Origin: Akkermansia muciniphila | Lineage (GTDB): Bacteria; Verrucomicrobiota; Verrucomicrobiia; Verrucomicrobiales; Akkermansiaceae | Assembly (NCBI GenBank): GCA_943324575.2 | Contig: CALPMD020000014.1 | Coordinates: 1-11,300 of the forward strand | Direction of reading: 5' to 3' | DNA length: 11,300 nt | Shown here: piece after piece, positions 1-7,441 of the stretch | Position numbering within the stretch: the first letter of the stretch is position 1 | Layout of the letters: each line of letters opens with the position of its first letter | Made by a program: the position numbers and the translations under genes | The notes under the pieces: generated by a model | The model's input: only the letters and a program-made list of their open reading frames with translations | Databases searched by the model: none | What the model was told of the DNA's origin: nothing

Positions 1-310
1 AATCCAACGTGATGCCGGCTTTTTGAGCAGCAATGAGCGCCTGAATCGAGGGGATCACATTACCGCCAGCAAGGAAGTGAGCTTCGATATCATTGATCGG
101 AATATCGATCCCGGCTTTCTTCGCGGTGATCCGTGCATCAACCACCATGCCATAAGGAACCTGCCGAAGACGCATCGCGACGAGTTCGGTAAATCCGACG
201 TAAGCACCTGCCAGCCAAGCACGCAGCCAGACACTGAAAAATGAAATGATGACCCCAAAAAGGATTAGTCCGAGAATGACAACAACAGCGAAGATTAAGG
301 TAGATATCAT
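1..310 (-). CDS. floA: Flotillin-like protein FloA, N-terminal part (runs off the left edge)
   Basis: FloA is a membrane-anchored SPFH-family scaffold protein of bacterial membrane microdomains. Reading the minus strand from the ATG at 308-310 gives about 103 open codons to the window edge with no stop. Residues 3-28 form one hydrophobic segment (LIFAVVVILGLILFGVIISF), followed by WLRAWLAGAYVGFTELVAMR and then RQVPYGMVVDARITAKKAGI. Further on come the family-typical EAHFLAGGNV and ALIAAQKAGI. This order (one membrane anchor, 'G..L..MRLR.VP', 'KAG.D..I...EAH.LAGGNV') is diagnostic for FloA. Full-length members have about 330 residues, so roughly the first third is present. The gene begins 16 bases after the nfeD stop, the usual nfeD-floA operon arrangement. 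No Shine-Dalgarno is visible, so it may be translated by coupling to nfeD. Confidence 0.93.
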   Translation of the reverse strand, partial: MISTLIFAVVVILGLILFGVIISFFSVWLRAWLAGAYVGFTELVAMRLRQVPYGMVVDARITAKKAGIDIPINDIEAHFLAGGNVIPSIQALIAAQKAGITLD

Positions 311-326
311 GAGATGGTTGGTTGAG

Positions 327-803
327 TTAGGATGAGACCTCTTGGGTGACTATGAGACGGAAATTATCGGCACCAATGATTTTCAATTTGGATCCGACGG
401 GTGCCTGGCCGGATTGACAAAAAGCTTCATAGCGCTGCCCATTGACACTGATGTAACCGCTAGGTGACAGCAGGGTGAGGGCCTCGGCCGATTGACCAAT
501 CAATTCTTCGGCCTCCTTGCCAAGTGGGGCTGATACGCCGGTGATCTCTGCGGTGAGGAAGGCGCGCTTGCCGATTCTGGTTTTTGGTAGAATGCGAAAT
601 TCGATAAAAAAAGCCAAAGCCGCGAGAGCCAGCGCGACTAACACACTCATGATTCCAATGACAGTGCCGTAGTTCGTGAATGCTACATAGCAACCCGCCA
701 GCATCAAAAATGTTCCTATTGCCCCCAAGATTCCACCTGGAATGATCACTTCGATCCCAATGAAAAGGATGCCAATCGAAAAAAGCAAAAAAATGAGTGT
801 CAT
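327..803 (-). CDS. NfeD-family membrane protein (short form), partner of FloA
   Basis: This is a short NfeD-family protein of 158 residues: hydrophobic segments followed by a C-terminal OB-fold domain, without the N-terminal ClpP-like protease of long NfeD proteins. Hydrophobic stretches cover about residues 2-22 (LIFLLFSIGILFIGIEVIIP), 25-44 and 47-67, which fits three or so membrane passes. The beta-rich tail has the family pattern 'LIGQSAEALTLLSPSGYISVNGQRYEA' followed by 'APVGSKLKIIG', which matches the NfeD OB-fold. I chose the ATG at 801-803 over an upstream in-frame ATG at 837-839. It directly precedes the hydrophobic segment and has a GAGAAGGG Shine-Dalgarno-like run about 8-9 bases upstream, the clearest one in the window. 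The stop lies 16 bases before floA, and the two are probably co-transcribed. NfeD-like proteins are thought to assist flotillin complexes; the exact role is not settled. Confidence 0.9.
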   Translation of the reverse strand: MTLIFLLFSIGILFIGIEVIIPGGILGAIGTFLMLAGCYVAFTNYGTVIGIMSVLVALALAALAFFIEFRILPKTRIGKRAFLTAEITGVSAPLGKEAEELIGQSAEALTLLSPSGYISVNGQRYEAFCQSGQAPVGSKLKIIGADNFRLIVTQEVSS

Positions 804-864
804 GATCGTTCGCCCTTCTCGATACCAAGGTCCGAGCAAAAGCGTCTATCTCAAGCTCATTTTT

Positions 865-890
865 CTAAAAAAATGAAACAATTTTTCATT
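865..890 (-). terminator. Possible AT-rich terminator hairpin upstream of nfeD
   Basis: On the minus strand AATGAAA, a 5-base loop and TTTCATT are followed directly by a run of Ts. The 7-bp stem is perfect but AT-rich, so termination would be weak. It lies between the 94-aa gene (stop at 1029) and nfeD (start at 803) and could end transcription from upstream. Confidence 0.3.
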
Positions 891-938
891 CAGCGCTGCT
901 CGACGTCTTCTCGTGCCTACAGCTTTAAACTAAATTAA

Positions 939-982
939 GGAATTAGGAGGCAGAACCTGCTAGGATAAGCCTCCAAAATTCC
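939..982. repeat. Inverted repeat (interrupted 12-bp stem)
   Basis: GGAATT and GGAGGC at 939-951 pair with GCCTCC and AATTCC at 969-982. A 17-base loop separates the arms and one strand has a small bulge. There is no strong T-run on either side, so this may be an RNA structure in the nfeD leader or a weak terminator. The hairpin geometry is seen directly; the role is not. Confidence 0.4.
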
Positions 983-994
983 TGGATCATTGAT

Positions 995-1021
995 CACTCT
1001 GACCCAATGCGAGTCAGAGTG
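995..1021 (-). terminator. Hairpin just downstream of the 94-aa gene
   Basis: CACTCTGAC at 995-1003 and GTCAGAGTG at 1013-1021 form a perfect 9-bp stem with a 9-base loop. It starts 8 bases after the stop codon of the minus-strand gene at 1029-1313. GATC flanks both sides with a 2-base bulge, so the stem could extend. No T-run follows, so it is either a Rho-independent terminator of poor quality or a 3'-end stabilising hairpin. Confidence 0.45.
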
Positions 1022-1028
1022 CGGATCA

Positions 1029-1313
1029 CTAGGCGGGAGTGTTAGCTCCGGCATTGCGGATGCTTTCGAAGGTGCCTTCGATGAGCGCTTTGCCTTGCTC
1101 GCCCATGCTGTGATAGATCGTGGACAAGGTCTGAATCGTGCTGAAAGCAGGTCCAGCTAAGCTAAAACTGCAATCCGTGATTTCACACTCCGTGAGCACG
1201 AACGGTCCATAACCAAGCACAACGAAGCGGCAATTGTTGAATTTGCAGCCATCGTATTCATGGAAATCGAGGATCACTTCTTCATTTTCAAAGGTGTTTT
1301 TGCTAATTTTCAT
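1029..1313 (-). CDS. 94-aa protein of unknown function with pentapeptide-repeat-like strands
   Basis: I do not recognise a characterised family. The 94-residue product has no signal peptide or membrane segment. Its first half has a pentapeptide-repeat-like rhythm, with C/F alternating at roughly five-residue spacing (CKFNNCRF at about 23-30, ECEITDCSF at about 42-50), which suggests a short beta-helix-like core. The second half (about 55-90, TIQTLSTIYHSMGEQGKALIEGTFESIRNAG) looks helical. A similar layout occurs in small bacterial proteins of unknown function. The ATG at 1311-1313 starts the only sensible frame, but no Shine-Dalgarno precedes it; instead AACCTCCCTAT lies about 5 bases upstream on the coding strand. 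The gene stands alone between the SDR gene and nfeD, and a hairpin follows its stop codon. Confidence 0.75.
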   Translation of the reverse strand: MKISKNTFENEEVILDFHEYDGCKFNNCRFVVLGYGPFVLTECEITDCSFSLAGPAFSTIQTLSTIYHSMGEQGKALIEGTFESIRNAGANTPA

Positions 1314-1423
1314 CCGGTATAGGGAGGTTTTGGTTTTATTTTGAGTTGCTCAGATTCGATCTCTTCGAAAAAAAGGCAGGGCTGTAGTCAAAACGATTAA
1401 TCGGGGTAATTCAACCGATAAAA

Positions 1424-2116
1424 TTAAGAAATACGACTGTCTAACTGAAAAATTTGTCCTGACGTATGAGGCAGATTTTCATGAAGAAAATGGATTAATT
1501 TGGCCACGGCGACTGGCGTGTTTAGCCGGCTCAACGTGTGGTCTGCTAGAATTTCTGCTTTTCGTGCGGCTGTGACCGGAGCCGTCATTCGGGTTTCCAA
1601 AAATCCAGGAAGGATCGCATTGACCCGAATTCCATGCGTCCCGACTTGTTGAGCCAGTGAGGTGGTCAATCCCAATAATGCTGCTTTTGCTGTGGCATAA
1701 GCCACTTGGCCGATCCCAGGATGGATTGCTGAAAAACTCGAGATGAAAACAAGATGACCCCGCCGCTGCTCGATCATTGTCGGCAAGACGGCTGCGGCAC
1801 ATGCGGCTGCGGCGCGATAGTTCACAGAAATCACCTCCTCCCAAGCCTCTTCACTGAAACGAGCCAATGGGGCATCGCGAATGAGTCCCGCAGCTGCAAT
1901 CAGCAGATCAACGGGTGAGGTCTTCAAATATTCGTGAATGGCCTGAGTATCGTTCAGGTCGAGCTCGGAGTGCCTCGGTGCCAATACCTGCCAGTCTGGT
2001 GCTGTGAAAGCATCTATGACCGCCTGGCCCAAGCCACCGCTGCCTCCTGTGATGATCAAATGATTCACGCAGCGACATGTTGATCCGGTTTGTCCAGGCC
2101 TCGCAAGCCCCGTCAT
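1424..2116 (-). CDS. Short-chain dehydrogenase/reductase (SDR), FabG-like
   Basis: This is a classical NAD(P)-dependent SDR oxidoreductase of up to 230 residues. The nucleotide-binding glycine motif is TGGSGGLG at 23-30, and AAAG at 74-77 takes the place of the usual NNAG. The catalytic tetrad is visible: N99 (in SVNY), S127 (in ISSFSA), Y140 and K144 (YATAK), with the usual 13 residues between Ser and Tyr. 'IRVNAILPGFLETRM' at 163-177 is the usual post-catalytic stretch. The fold resembles 3-oxoacyl-ACP reductase (FabG), but the neighbours are not fatty-acid genes, so the substrate is unknown. The ATG at 2116 gives 16 residues before the first strand. The in-frame GTG at 2066-2068 (VNHLIITGG) starts closer to where SDRs normally begin and is a real alternative. 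Neither start has a clear ribosome site. Confidence 0.9.
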   Translation of the reverse strand: MTGLARPGQTGSTCRCVNHLIITGGSGGLGQAVIDAFTAPDWQVLAPRHSELDLNDTQAIHEYLKTSPVDLLIAAAGLIRDAPLARFSEEAWEEVISVNYRAAAACAAAVLPTMIEQRRGHLVFISSFSAIHPGIGQVAYATAKAALLGLTTSLAQQVGTHGIRVNAILPGFLETRMTAPVTAARKAEILADHTLSRLNTPVAVAKLIHFLHENLPHTSGQIFQLDSRIS

Positions 2117-2446
2117 TCGAAAAGCCTGCGGAAAGCCTGTGAATAACCGTTAAGTGAATTGAGGAAAAGATTTTTGGCTGCATCAAATGAGCATCCATTC
2201 AGAAATCATGCAGCTTTACGCCCAACTTATTTTTCCCGTGGAACTCCAGTGATTGAGATGAGGAACAGCCCTTTGAGCGACTTGTTAACACTATTAAGAA
2301 GATGATCTTATAGGTTCAAAAATGAAGAATTAATCAAGAATCTGGCAGTTCCATGGGCAATCCTTTCCAAAATTGAGACCTGTCCACAAACCAAAGAAGC
2401 CTCCCAGCAATCTGCTGAGAGGCTTCATCAAGAGAGTTTAAATGCC
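2117..2446. other. Non-coding stretch between the SDR gene and pdhC
   Basis: No convincing gene lies in these 330 bases. They hold the pdhC terminator (listed separately) and presumably the SDR promoter. A weak promoter candidate on the minus strand is TTGATT (2332-2337) with TATAAG (2307-2312), but the 19-base spacer is long. GCTGCAT (2177-2183) and ATGCAGC (2208-2214) form a 7-bp inverted repeat with a 24-base loop in what would be the SDR leader. There is one relaxed DnaA-box match, TTATTCACA on the minus strand at 2138-2146, and one degenerate parS-like sequence at 2231-2244. Confidence 0.5.
2386..2426 (-). terminator. Rho-independent terminator of pdhC
   Basis: GAAGCCTC (2396-2403) pairs with GAGGCTTC (2419-2426), and inside that CAGCA pairs with TGCTG around a 3-base loop, with a single mismatch between the two helices. 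On the minus strand the hairpin is followed by TTTGGTTTG. It starts 20 bases after the pdhC stop codon. Confidence 0.85.
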
Positions 2447-3757
2447 TTAGAGCAGCATCAGAGCGGGTTGCTCGATGAGTTTCTTGATCTCGGACAGGAA
2501 TTGGGCTGCGACCGCTCCATCTACGACACGGTGATCACACGACAGACCGAGATTCATTCTCAGGCCTGGAACAATCTGGCCGTTTTTGACGACGGGTTTT
2601 TCAATCGCTGCTCCGACGGATAGGATTGCCGCTTGAGGAGGATTCACAATGGCGTCGAAAGATTCGATACCCCATGCGCCCAAGTTGGATACCGTAATCG
2701 TACCGCCATCGAATTCTGAAGGCTTGAGCTTTTTGTCTTTGGCTCGAATCGCAAAGTCTTTGACGGCACGTGAAATTGCCAGCAAGGATTTGGATTCAGC
2801 TTCTTTGATGACCGGAGTGACCAAGCCGTCTTCCACCGCAATGGCGACTGATAGCCCGACATTCTTGAATTTGACGATGTGATCTCCGGCGAAGGACGCA
2901 TTCACCGCAGGTACGACTTCAGTCGCGCTGATCACTGCTTTGAGGATGAAGTCGTTGACCGAATACTTATTGCCGTGTGTTTTTTCTGATTGGGCATTCA
3001 CTTGCTGGCGAAGCGCCATAAGCGGTGCGGCATCGACCTCGACGTGCAGATAGAAATGAGGGATGGTCGTCTTCGATGTGAGAAGACGCGAGGCAATGAT
3101 CTTCCGCATCGAACTGAGCTGGATGATCTCGTCTCCTTCTTTTGCGGTGGGTAGAATGGCAGGAGGTACGGCGGCGACACTGACAGGTGCCGCGACTTTC
3201 GATTTGATGGAGGCTGCTAATGCAGTGGCAGCCGCAGCTTCTGGGGATGCTGTGGTTTGCTTCTTGGCTGCGGACGAAGCAGTGCCTTGTGCTTCAACAT
3301 CGATTTTCACGATGCGTCCTGCAGGGCCCGAGCCTGTAATGCTGGAAAGGTCGACACCAAGATCGGCGGCAACTTTTTTGGCCAGAGGCGATGCCTTGAT
3401 ACGTTCACCGTTTGTTGAAACCAAAGGAACTGCGACAGCTTGAGTTGTTGGCGGGGTGGCGACAACTGCACTTGGAGCGACTGCAGCGGCCACAGGCGCG
3501 GATGCTGGCAGCTCATTTGAATCACCATCGAGAATGGCCAGGATTCCACCAATGGGAGCTTTTTCTCCCTCTTGGATTAAAATTTCAGTGATGGTGCCAT
3601 CATCGAAAGCTTCCATCTCCATGGTGGCTTTGTCAGTTTCTATCTCGGCGAGAATATCGCCAATTTCGACTGAATCGCCGACTTTTTTATGCCATTTGAT
3701 GAGAGTTCCCTCGGTCATAGTATCCGAGAGCTTGGGCATTTCGATGTTAACAGACAT
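2447..3757 (-). CDS. pdhC: Pyruvate dehydrogenase E2: dihydrolipoamide acetyltransferase
   Basis: E2 forms the core of the pyruvate dehydrogenase complex. Its lipoyl arm takes the acetyl group from E1 and passes it to CoA. The 436 residues contain one lipoyl domain (about 1-78) with lipoyl lysine K43 in ETDKATME. An Ala/Pro-rich linker follows (80-118), then a peripheral-subunit-binding domain (about 119-154, KASPLAKKVAADLGVDLSSI then GSGPAGRI), a second Ala-rich linker, and the acyltransferase domain (about 210-436). The active-site motif DHRVVDG is at 408-414, with H409 and D413 catalytic. One lipoyl domain and this linker style match alphaproteobacterial and mitochondrial-type E2. The gene is separated from pdhB by a lipoprotein gene and a terminator, so it needs its own promoter. 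No Shine-Dalgarno is visible; the leader instead has GCAACCTCTCCTAT. Other 2-oxo acid E2s are possible in principle, but the adjacent E1 pair favours pyruvate. Confidence 0.95.
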   Translation of the reverse strand: MSVNIEMPKLSDTMTEGTLIKWHKKVGDSVEIGDILAEIETDKATMEMEAFDDGTITEILIQEGEKAPIGGILAILDGDSNELPASAPVAAAVAPSAVVATPPTTQAVAVPLVSTNGERIKASPLAKKVAADLGVDLSSITGSGPAGRIVKIDVEAQGTASSAAKKQTTASPEAAAATALAASIKSKVAAPVSVAAVPPAILPTAKEGDEIIQLSSMRKIIASRLLTSKTTIPHFYLHVEVDAAPLMALRQQVNAQSEKTHGNKYSVNDFILKAVISATEVVPAVNASFAGDHIVKFKNVGLSVAIAVEDGLVTPVIKEAESKSLLAISRAVKDFAIRAKDKKLKPSEFDGGTITVSNLGAWGIESFDAIVNPPQAAILSVGAAIEKPVVKNGQIVPGLRMNLGLSCDHRVVDGAVAAQFLSEIKKLIEQPALMLL

Positions 3758-3794
3758 TTTTTTGATAGGAGAGGTTGCTAAGCGTTAGCATGGA

Positions 3795-3803
3795 AAAATA
3801 TCA
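3795..3803 (-). promoter_or_regulatory. Candidate extended -10 promoter of pdhC
   Basis: The minus strand reads CCTGATATTTTT here, that is TG, one base, then TATTTT. It lies between the preceding lipoprotein terminator and the pdhC start, where a promoter is required. The same CCTGATAT occurs upstream of the DUF6580-type gene (7314-7322). No good -35 is seen, so this remains a weak prediction. Confidence 0.3.
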
Positions 3804-3835
3804 GGCCTTATCCAGTCTTTTTACTCAGCAATGGT

Positions 3836-3877
3836 GAAACAAAAAAAGGCGCGGGGAGATTGCTCTCCTTCGCGCCT
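3836..3877 (-). terminator. Strong Rho-independent terminator after the lipoprotein gene
   Basis: AGGCGCG (3847-3853) pairs with CGCGCCT (3871-3877), and an inner GGAGA/TCTCC helix closes a 4-base loop. On the minus strand this is followed by seven Ts and then GTTT. It lies 22 bases after the lipoprotein stop codon and isolates pdhC from upstream transcription. Confidence 0.9.
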
Positions 3878-3898
3878 CGATAAAGATGGGAAATTCAA

Positions 3899-4303
3899 TC
3901 AAGGAGCAATAGGCTTCATGGTTGGAATTAAGCCGATGTTAGGACTACCTGAAGAACCTTGAGGACTCGCCATTTTGAGTGTGGATTCGGCAGTCGTGCC
4001 GCATGGCTCTTTTTCCGGACAATAGTATCGGGTGCATGGCCCATGCGAAACCGGCACTCTTTTGGTCACAGTCTTGTATCGCGGTACCTTTTTCTCGATC
4101 GTTTCGACCATGCCGCTTTTGCCGCTTTTTGAATCGCCTAGACTGACCACTCTTTCGGTGATGATGTCATATTGGCATGTTTTTACTTGGCGGGTTTCGG
4201 TCCGGTAGCCTTGATATTGATTTGTGTAGCCAAACATCGAGCAGCAGGACGAAAAGCCGAGGGAAAAGGCGGCTAATGAAACGATTAGAATGAGGTTTTT
4301 CAT
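3899..4303 (-). CDS. Small Cys-rich lipoprotein with duplicated Thr/Lys/Val repeat
   Basis: This is a predicted lipoprotein of 134 residues and unknown function. Residues 1-19 form a signal peptide (MKNL, a hydrophobic core, then LGFSSC), with lipidation likely at C20 or C21. The mature part holds two related segments: TETRQVKTCQYDIITERVV at about 35-53 and VETIEKKVPRYKTVTKRVPV at about 66-85. They look like an internal duplication of the kind seen in cell-envelope proteins of planctomycetes and verrucomicrobia. C90, C95 and C101 follow in a compact cluster, which could form disulfides or bind metal. The frame stays open upstream to 4444, but only the ATG at 4301-4303 gives a signal peptide. 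There is no purine-rich ribosome site; CCCTCC directly precedes the ATG. The gene sits between pdhB and pdhC, with its own terminator. Confidence 0.82.
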   Translation of the reverse strand: MKNLILIVSLAAFSLGFSSCCSMFGYTNQYQGYRTETRQVKTCQYDIITERVVSLGDSKSGKSGMVETIEKKVPRYKTVTKRVPVSHGPCTRYYCPEKEPCGTTAESTLKMASPQGSSGSPNIGLIPTMKPIAP

Positions 4304-4335
4304 GGAGGGATCAACTGGGGGAGGTTGGGGATCAT

Positions 4336-4410
4336 TTACATGCAGCAGCATGAGCTTAATCCAAGGGTTAATAGAGCTGCACCCATCAGTGCTGTTAAAT
4401 GAATCAACAT
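4336..4410 (-). CDS. 24-codon mini-ORF: lipoprotein signal peptide ending in CCCM-stop
   Basis: On the minus strand the ATG at 4408-4410 opens a 24-codon frame ending at TAA 4336-4338. It encodes MLIHL, then a hydrophobic run, then LTLGLSSCCCM and stop. This looks like a complete lipoprotein signal peptide and lipobox with almost no mature part. The end resembles the signal of the lipoprotein that starts 32 bases downstream (AAFSLGFSSCCSM against ALLTLGLSSCCCM, 8 of 13 identical). It could be the degenerate 5' remnant of a duplicated lipoprotein gene, a leader peptide with a poly-Cys tract, or a translated tiny lipoprotein. A weak promoter-like pair, TTGATT (4443-4448) and TAATAG (4420-4425) with a 17-base spacer, lies just upstream. 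No ribosome site is visible, so expression is uncertain. Confidence 0.4.
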   Translation of the reverse strand: MLIHLTALMGAALLTLGLSSCCCM

Positions 4411-4444
4411 TCGGCCATGCTATTAGAGACGGCGGTGCTGGCAA

Positions 4445-4470
4445 TCAAAAAAGACGATGAGCTTTTTTGA
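4445..4470. repeat. AT-rich perfect inverted repeat between pdhB and the lipoprotein gene
   Basis: TCAAAAAAG (4445-4453) and CTTTTTTGA (4462-4470) form a 9-bp perfect inverted repeat with an 8-base loop, 63 bases after the pdhB stop. On the minus strand the 3' arm carries six Ts. It may act as a weak terminator or attenuator for the DUF6580-pdhA-pdhB transcript, but the stem is mostly A-T. Confidence 0.4.
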
Positions 4471-4532
4471 GGCTGATAGACACAACCGTCTTCCCCTGAA
4501 GATCGATCGATTCGATCTCGATTTTCAAACAA

Positions 4533-5519
4533 TCAGCCTAAAGTCAGCACCTTTTCCACGATCCTTCTCGGATTCGGAAGCTGCTCATGTTCGATGTGTG
4601 GCGAATAGATTGCTGGGGCATCGATCGAGCAGACGCGTTTGATCGGCGCATCAAGGTAGTCGAATGCATGATCCTGAATCAGCATCGCCACCATCGCGGA
4701 AACACCGCCGAACGGCTTCGACTCATCGACGAGAACCACCCGATTCGTTTTCATCACCGTCTTGAGGATCGCTTCCTGATCGAGTGGGCGAATGGAACGC
4801 AGGTCGAGAACCTCGGCGTTGATCCCGTGTTCGCTTTGGAGAATTTCTGCGGCTGCGAGTGATTGAATCACCGAGCGGCCGTGGGCGATGAGCGAAACAT
4901 CCGTGCCTTCGCGTTTGACGTCAGCCAAGCCGAGCGGGACGACAAAATCGCCATCCTCAAGGTCGGGGACTTCACCCGTGGTGCCGTAAAGCAGGGTGTT
5001 TTCCATGAAATACACGGGATCGTTGTCGCGAATCGCCGCTTTGATCAGGCCTTTGGCATCGGCGGGAGTCGCTGGCGCACAAACTTTCAAGCCGGGGAAT
5101 GCGGCAAACAGACCTTCGGGAATGTGGGAGTGAGTCGCACCCACACCGGTCCCACCGTTGGCAGGGCCACGGACGACGATCGGGCAATTGCAAAGACCAC
5201 CGGACATATAGCGCACACAAGCGGCATTGCTGACGAGTTGGTCAAAAGCCACCGAATGGAATGACCAGAACATCAGCTCCATCACCGGGCGGACACCCAG
5301 CATCGAGGCGCCGATTCCCATGCCGATGAAACCTGCTTCGGAGATCGGGGTATCGACCACGCGCTTGTCGCCCCATTTTTTCCAAAGGCCTTCGGTCACC
5401 TTGTAGGCACCGTTGTACTGGGCGACTTCTTCGCCCATCAGGACGACATTGGGATCACGAGCGAGTTCCTCATCGAGACCTTCACGAAGGGCTTCACGGT
5501 AGGTGAGAATGCGAGACAT
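4533..5519 (-). CDS. pdhB: Pyruvate dehydrogenase E1 component, beta subunit
   Basis: The beta subunit pairs with E1 alpha to form the alpha2beta2 thiamine-diphosphate enzyme that decarboxylates pyruvate and acetylates E2. The 328 residues include LMGEEVAQYNGAYKVTEGLW at about 27-46, where the conserved Glu of the GEE pair contacts the thiamine ring, and DTPISEAGF at 56-64. THSH at 129-132 is the active-site His region. DAKGLIKAAIRDNDPV at 154-169 is also typical. The C-terminal transketolase domain ends in HEQLPNPRRIVEKV. Length and motifs are very close to mitochondrial and alphaproteobacterial PdhB, which favours pyruvate over branched-chain substrates. The ATG at 5517-5519 gives the normal N-terminus (MSRILTYREAL). 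The gene starts 54 bases after pdhA and is probably on the same transcript. No Shine-Dalgarno is seen. Confidence 0.96.
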   Translation of the reverse strand: MSRILTYREALREGLDEELARDPNVVLMGEEVAQYNGAYKVTEGLWKKWGDKRVVDTPISEAGFIGMGIGASMLGVRPVMELMFWSFHSVAFDQLVSNAACVRYMSGGLCNCPIVVRGPANGGTGVGATHSHIPEGLFAAFPGLKVCAPATPADAKGLIKAAIRDNDPVYFMENTLLYGTTGEVPDLEDGDFVVPLGLADVKREGTDVSLIAHGRSVIQSLAAAEILQSEHGINAEVLDLRSIRPLDQEAILKTVMKTNRVVLVDESKPFGGVSAMVAMLIQDHAFDYLDAPIKRVCSIDAPAIYSPHIEHEQLPNPRRIVEKVLTLG

Positions 5520-5573
5520 GGAAAATTAGCGGAATAGGGATTGCAGATTGCGGAAAAGGTGAGGGTCGGCGGC

Positions 5574-6650
<1,077 letters not shown>

Positions 6651-6697
6651 GATGGCGATGAGAAAAAATAGGCAGGTTGCGTAAGGGCAGGAGTCCT

Positions 6698-7288
6698 TTA
6701 CTTCGCAAAAACGGGATTGGCAATAGAAGCCATCGGCTTCGGCAGACGGATTTGTGCCAAGGCAAAGATCCCGGTGAAAAGCACGTTGGCTGCGGTTAGG
6801 TTTCGCAGGAACACCCACGATGGCAAGGCTGATCCGACAGGACCACTCCAAACCGACTGCCAGAGGCCGCCGAGGGATTTCTGATACATCGGATCACCCA
6901 GCCAGGCGGCACCATTGGTAATCAGATGAAAGACCAGCGCCGCCGCCACGGAACCCGTGAGGAGGATAGGCAAGCTGCGCGATGCCAGACTCTTACCGAG
7001 CAAAAAGGTCACGCCCAAGGCGATCAGCGTGGTGATGAAAATCGAAACATTTGCCACCGGGCCGATTCCCAGAGGATAGGTCAATGCCCAGATCCCGAAA
7101 GGAATTGCAAAACCCCGCCAACCGGGTGCCAGCAAGGCCCCGCAGAAAAACAACGCCACCAGCGGTTGGAAGTTTGGCTGACTCTCCGGCAACACACTGC
7201 CCACGACGCGAAAGGCGATGAGAAGTCCGATGATGAGACTGAGCGGGAGGTAGCGGTGCATGACGGTGGGAGAATTGAGGATTTTCAT
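6698..7288 (-). CDS. DUF6580-type integral membrane protein
   Basis: This is a 196-residue multi-pass membrane protein with about five to six hydrophobic segments, at roughly 13-33, 42-72, 78-98, 106-124 and 166-184. QPNFQPLVALFFCGALL at 37-53, ITNGAAWLGDPMYQKSLGGL at 123-142 and FLRNLTAANVLFTGIFAL at 160-177 match the pattern I know for DUF6580 ('PNF.P..ALALFGG', 'TN...W....MY....GL', 'F..N...GD..FT'). Members resemble substrate-binding subunits of ECF-type transporters, but no substrate is established. The start may be the ATG at 7286-7288 or the in-frame ATG at 7259-7261 (MHRYLPLS), which directly precedes the first membrane segment. It lies upstream of pdhA on the same strand with a short gap and is probably co-transcribed. 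A link to vitamin uptake (for example thiamine for E1) would be speculation. Confidence 0.8.
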   Translation of the reverse strand: MKILNSPTVMHRYLPLSLIIGLLIAFRVVGSVLPESQPNFQPLVALFFCGALLAPGWRGFAIPFGIWALTYPLGIGPVANVSIFITTLIALGVTFLLGKSLASRSLPILLTGSVAAALVFHLITNGAAWLGDPMYQKSLGGLWQSVWSGPVGSALPSWVFLRNLTAANVLFTGIFALAQIRLPKPMASIANPVFAK

Positions 7289-7313
7289 AGGCGCGGCTAG
7301 GCCAAAATCTCAG

Positions 7314-7322
7314 TTTATATCA
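7314..7322 (-). promoter_or_regulatory. Candidate extended -10 promoter of the DUF6580-pdhA-pdhB transcript
   Basis: The minus strand reads CCTGATATAAAC: TG, one base, then TATAAA, an extended -10 shape, about 26 bases upstream of the first possible start codon. No recognisable -35 lies at the right distance. The CCTGATAT core recurs upstream of pdhC. Confidence 0.35.
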
Positions 7323-7370
7323 GGTTTTTTCAAGCGCGGCGTAGATCGATCAAAAATGACGGGCGTGGAA

Positions 7371-7386
7371 TGTTCCATGTGGAACG
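7371..7386. promoter_or_regulatory. parS-like ParB-binding site, upstream of mnmG (one asymmetric pair)
   Basis: TGTTCCATGTGGAACG differs from the ParB site consensus (TGTTCCACGTGGAACA, a variant of TGTTTCACGTGAAACA) at two of 16 positions. The palindrome is broken at one central pair (T in place of C). It lies in the intergenic region between the divergent DUF6580-type gene and mnmG, 55 bases before the mnmG start codon. Confidence 0.65.
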
Positions 7387-7441
7387 CCGCGGTTTCCGAG
7401 CTTGAGCGCGGGCGGCGATGCGCTAGCTTGGGCTTCCCGAG

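Noticed and set aside
2138..2146. DnaA-box-like TTATTCACA (minus strand), with TTATCCACC inside hepT at about 9756-9764
   Set aside because: Two isolated relaxed matches in 11 kb are expected by chance. There is no cluster and no adjacent dnaA or dnaN, so an origin cannot be claimed here.
2231..2244. A possible fourth parS-like site, TTTTCCCGTGGAAC
   Set aside because: Only one half-site is intact, and the other half has several mismatches to the palindrome found in and near mnmG. It is too degenerate to call.
3063..3443. Open frames on the plus strand opposite pdhC
   Set aside because: They are antisense shadows of the Ala-rich linker and catalytic domain. They have low-complexity content and no start signals.
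6651..6851. A longer N-terminus for PdhA (67 extra residues)
   Set aside because: It would overlap the DUF6580-type gene, and the added residues do not resemble the family.
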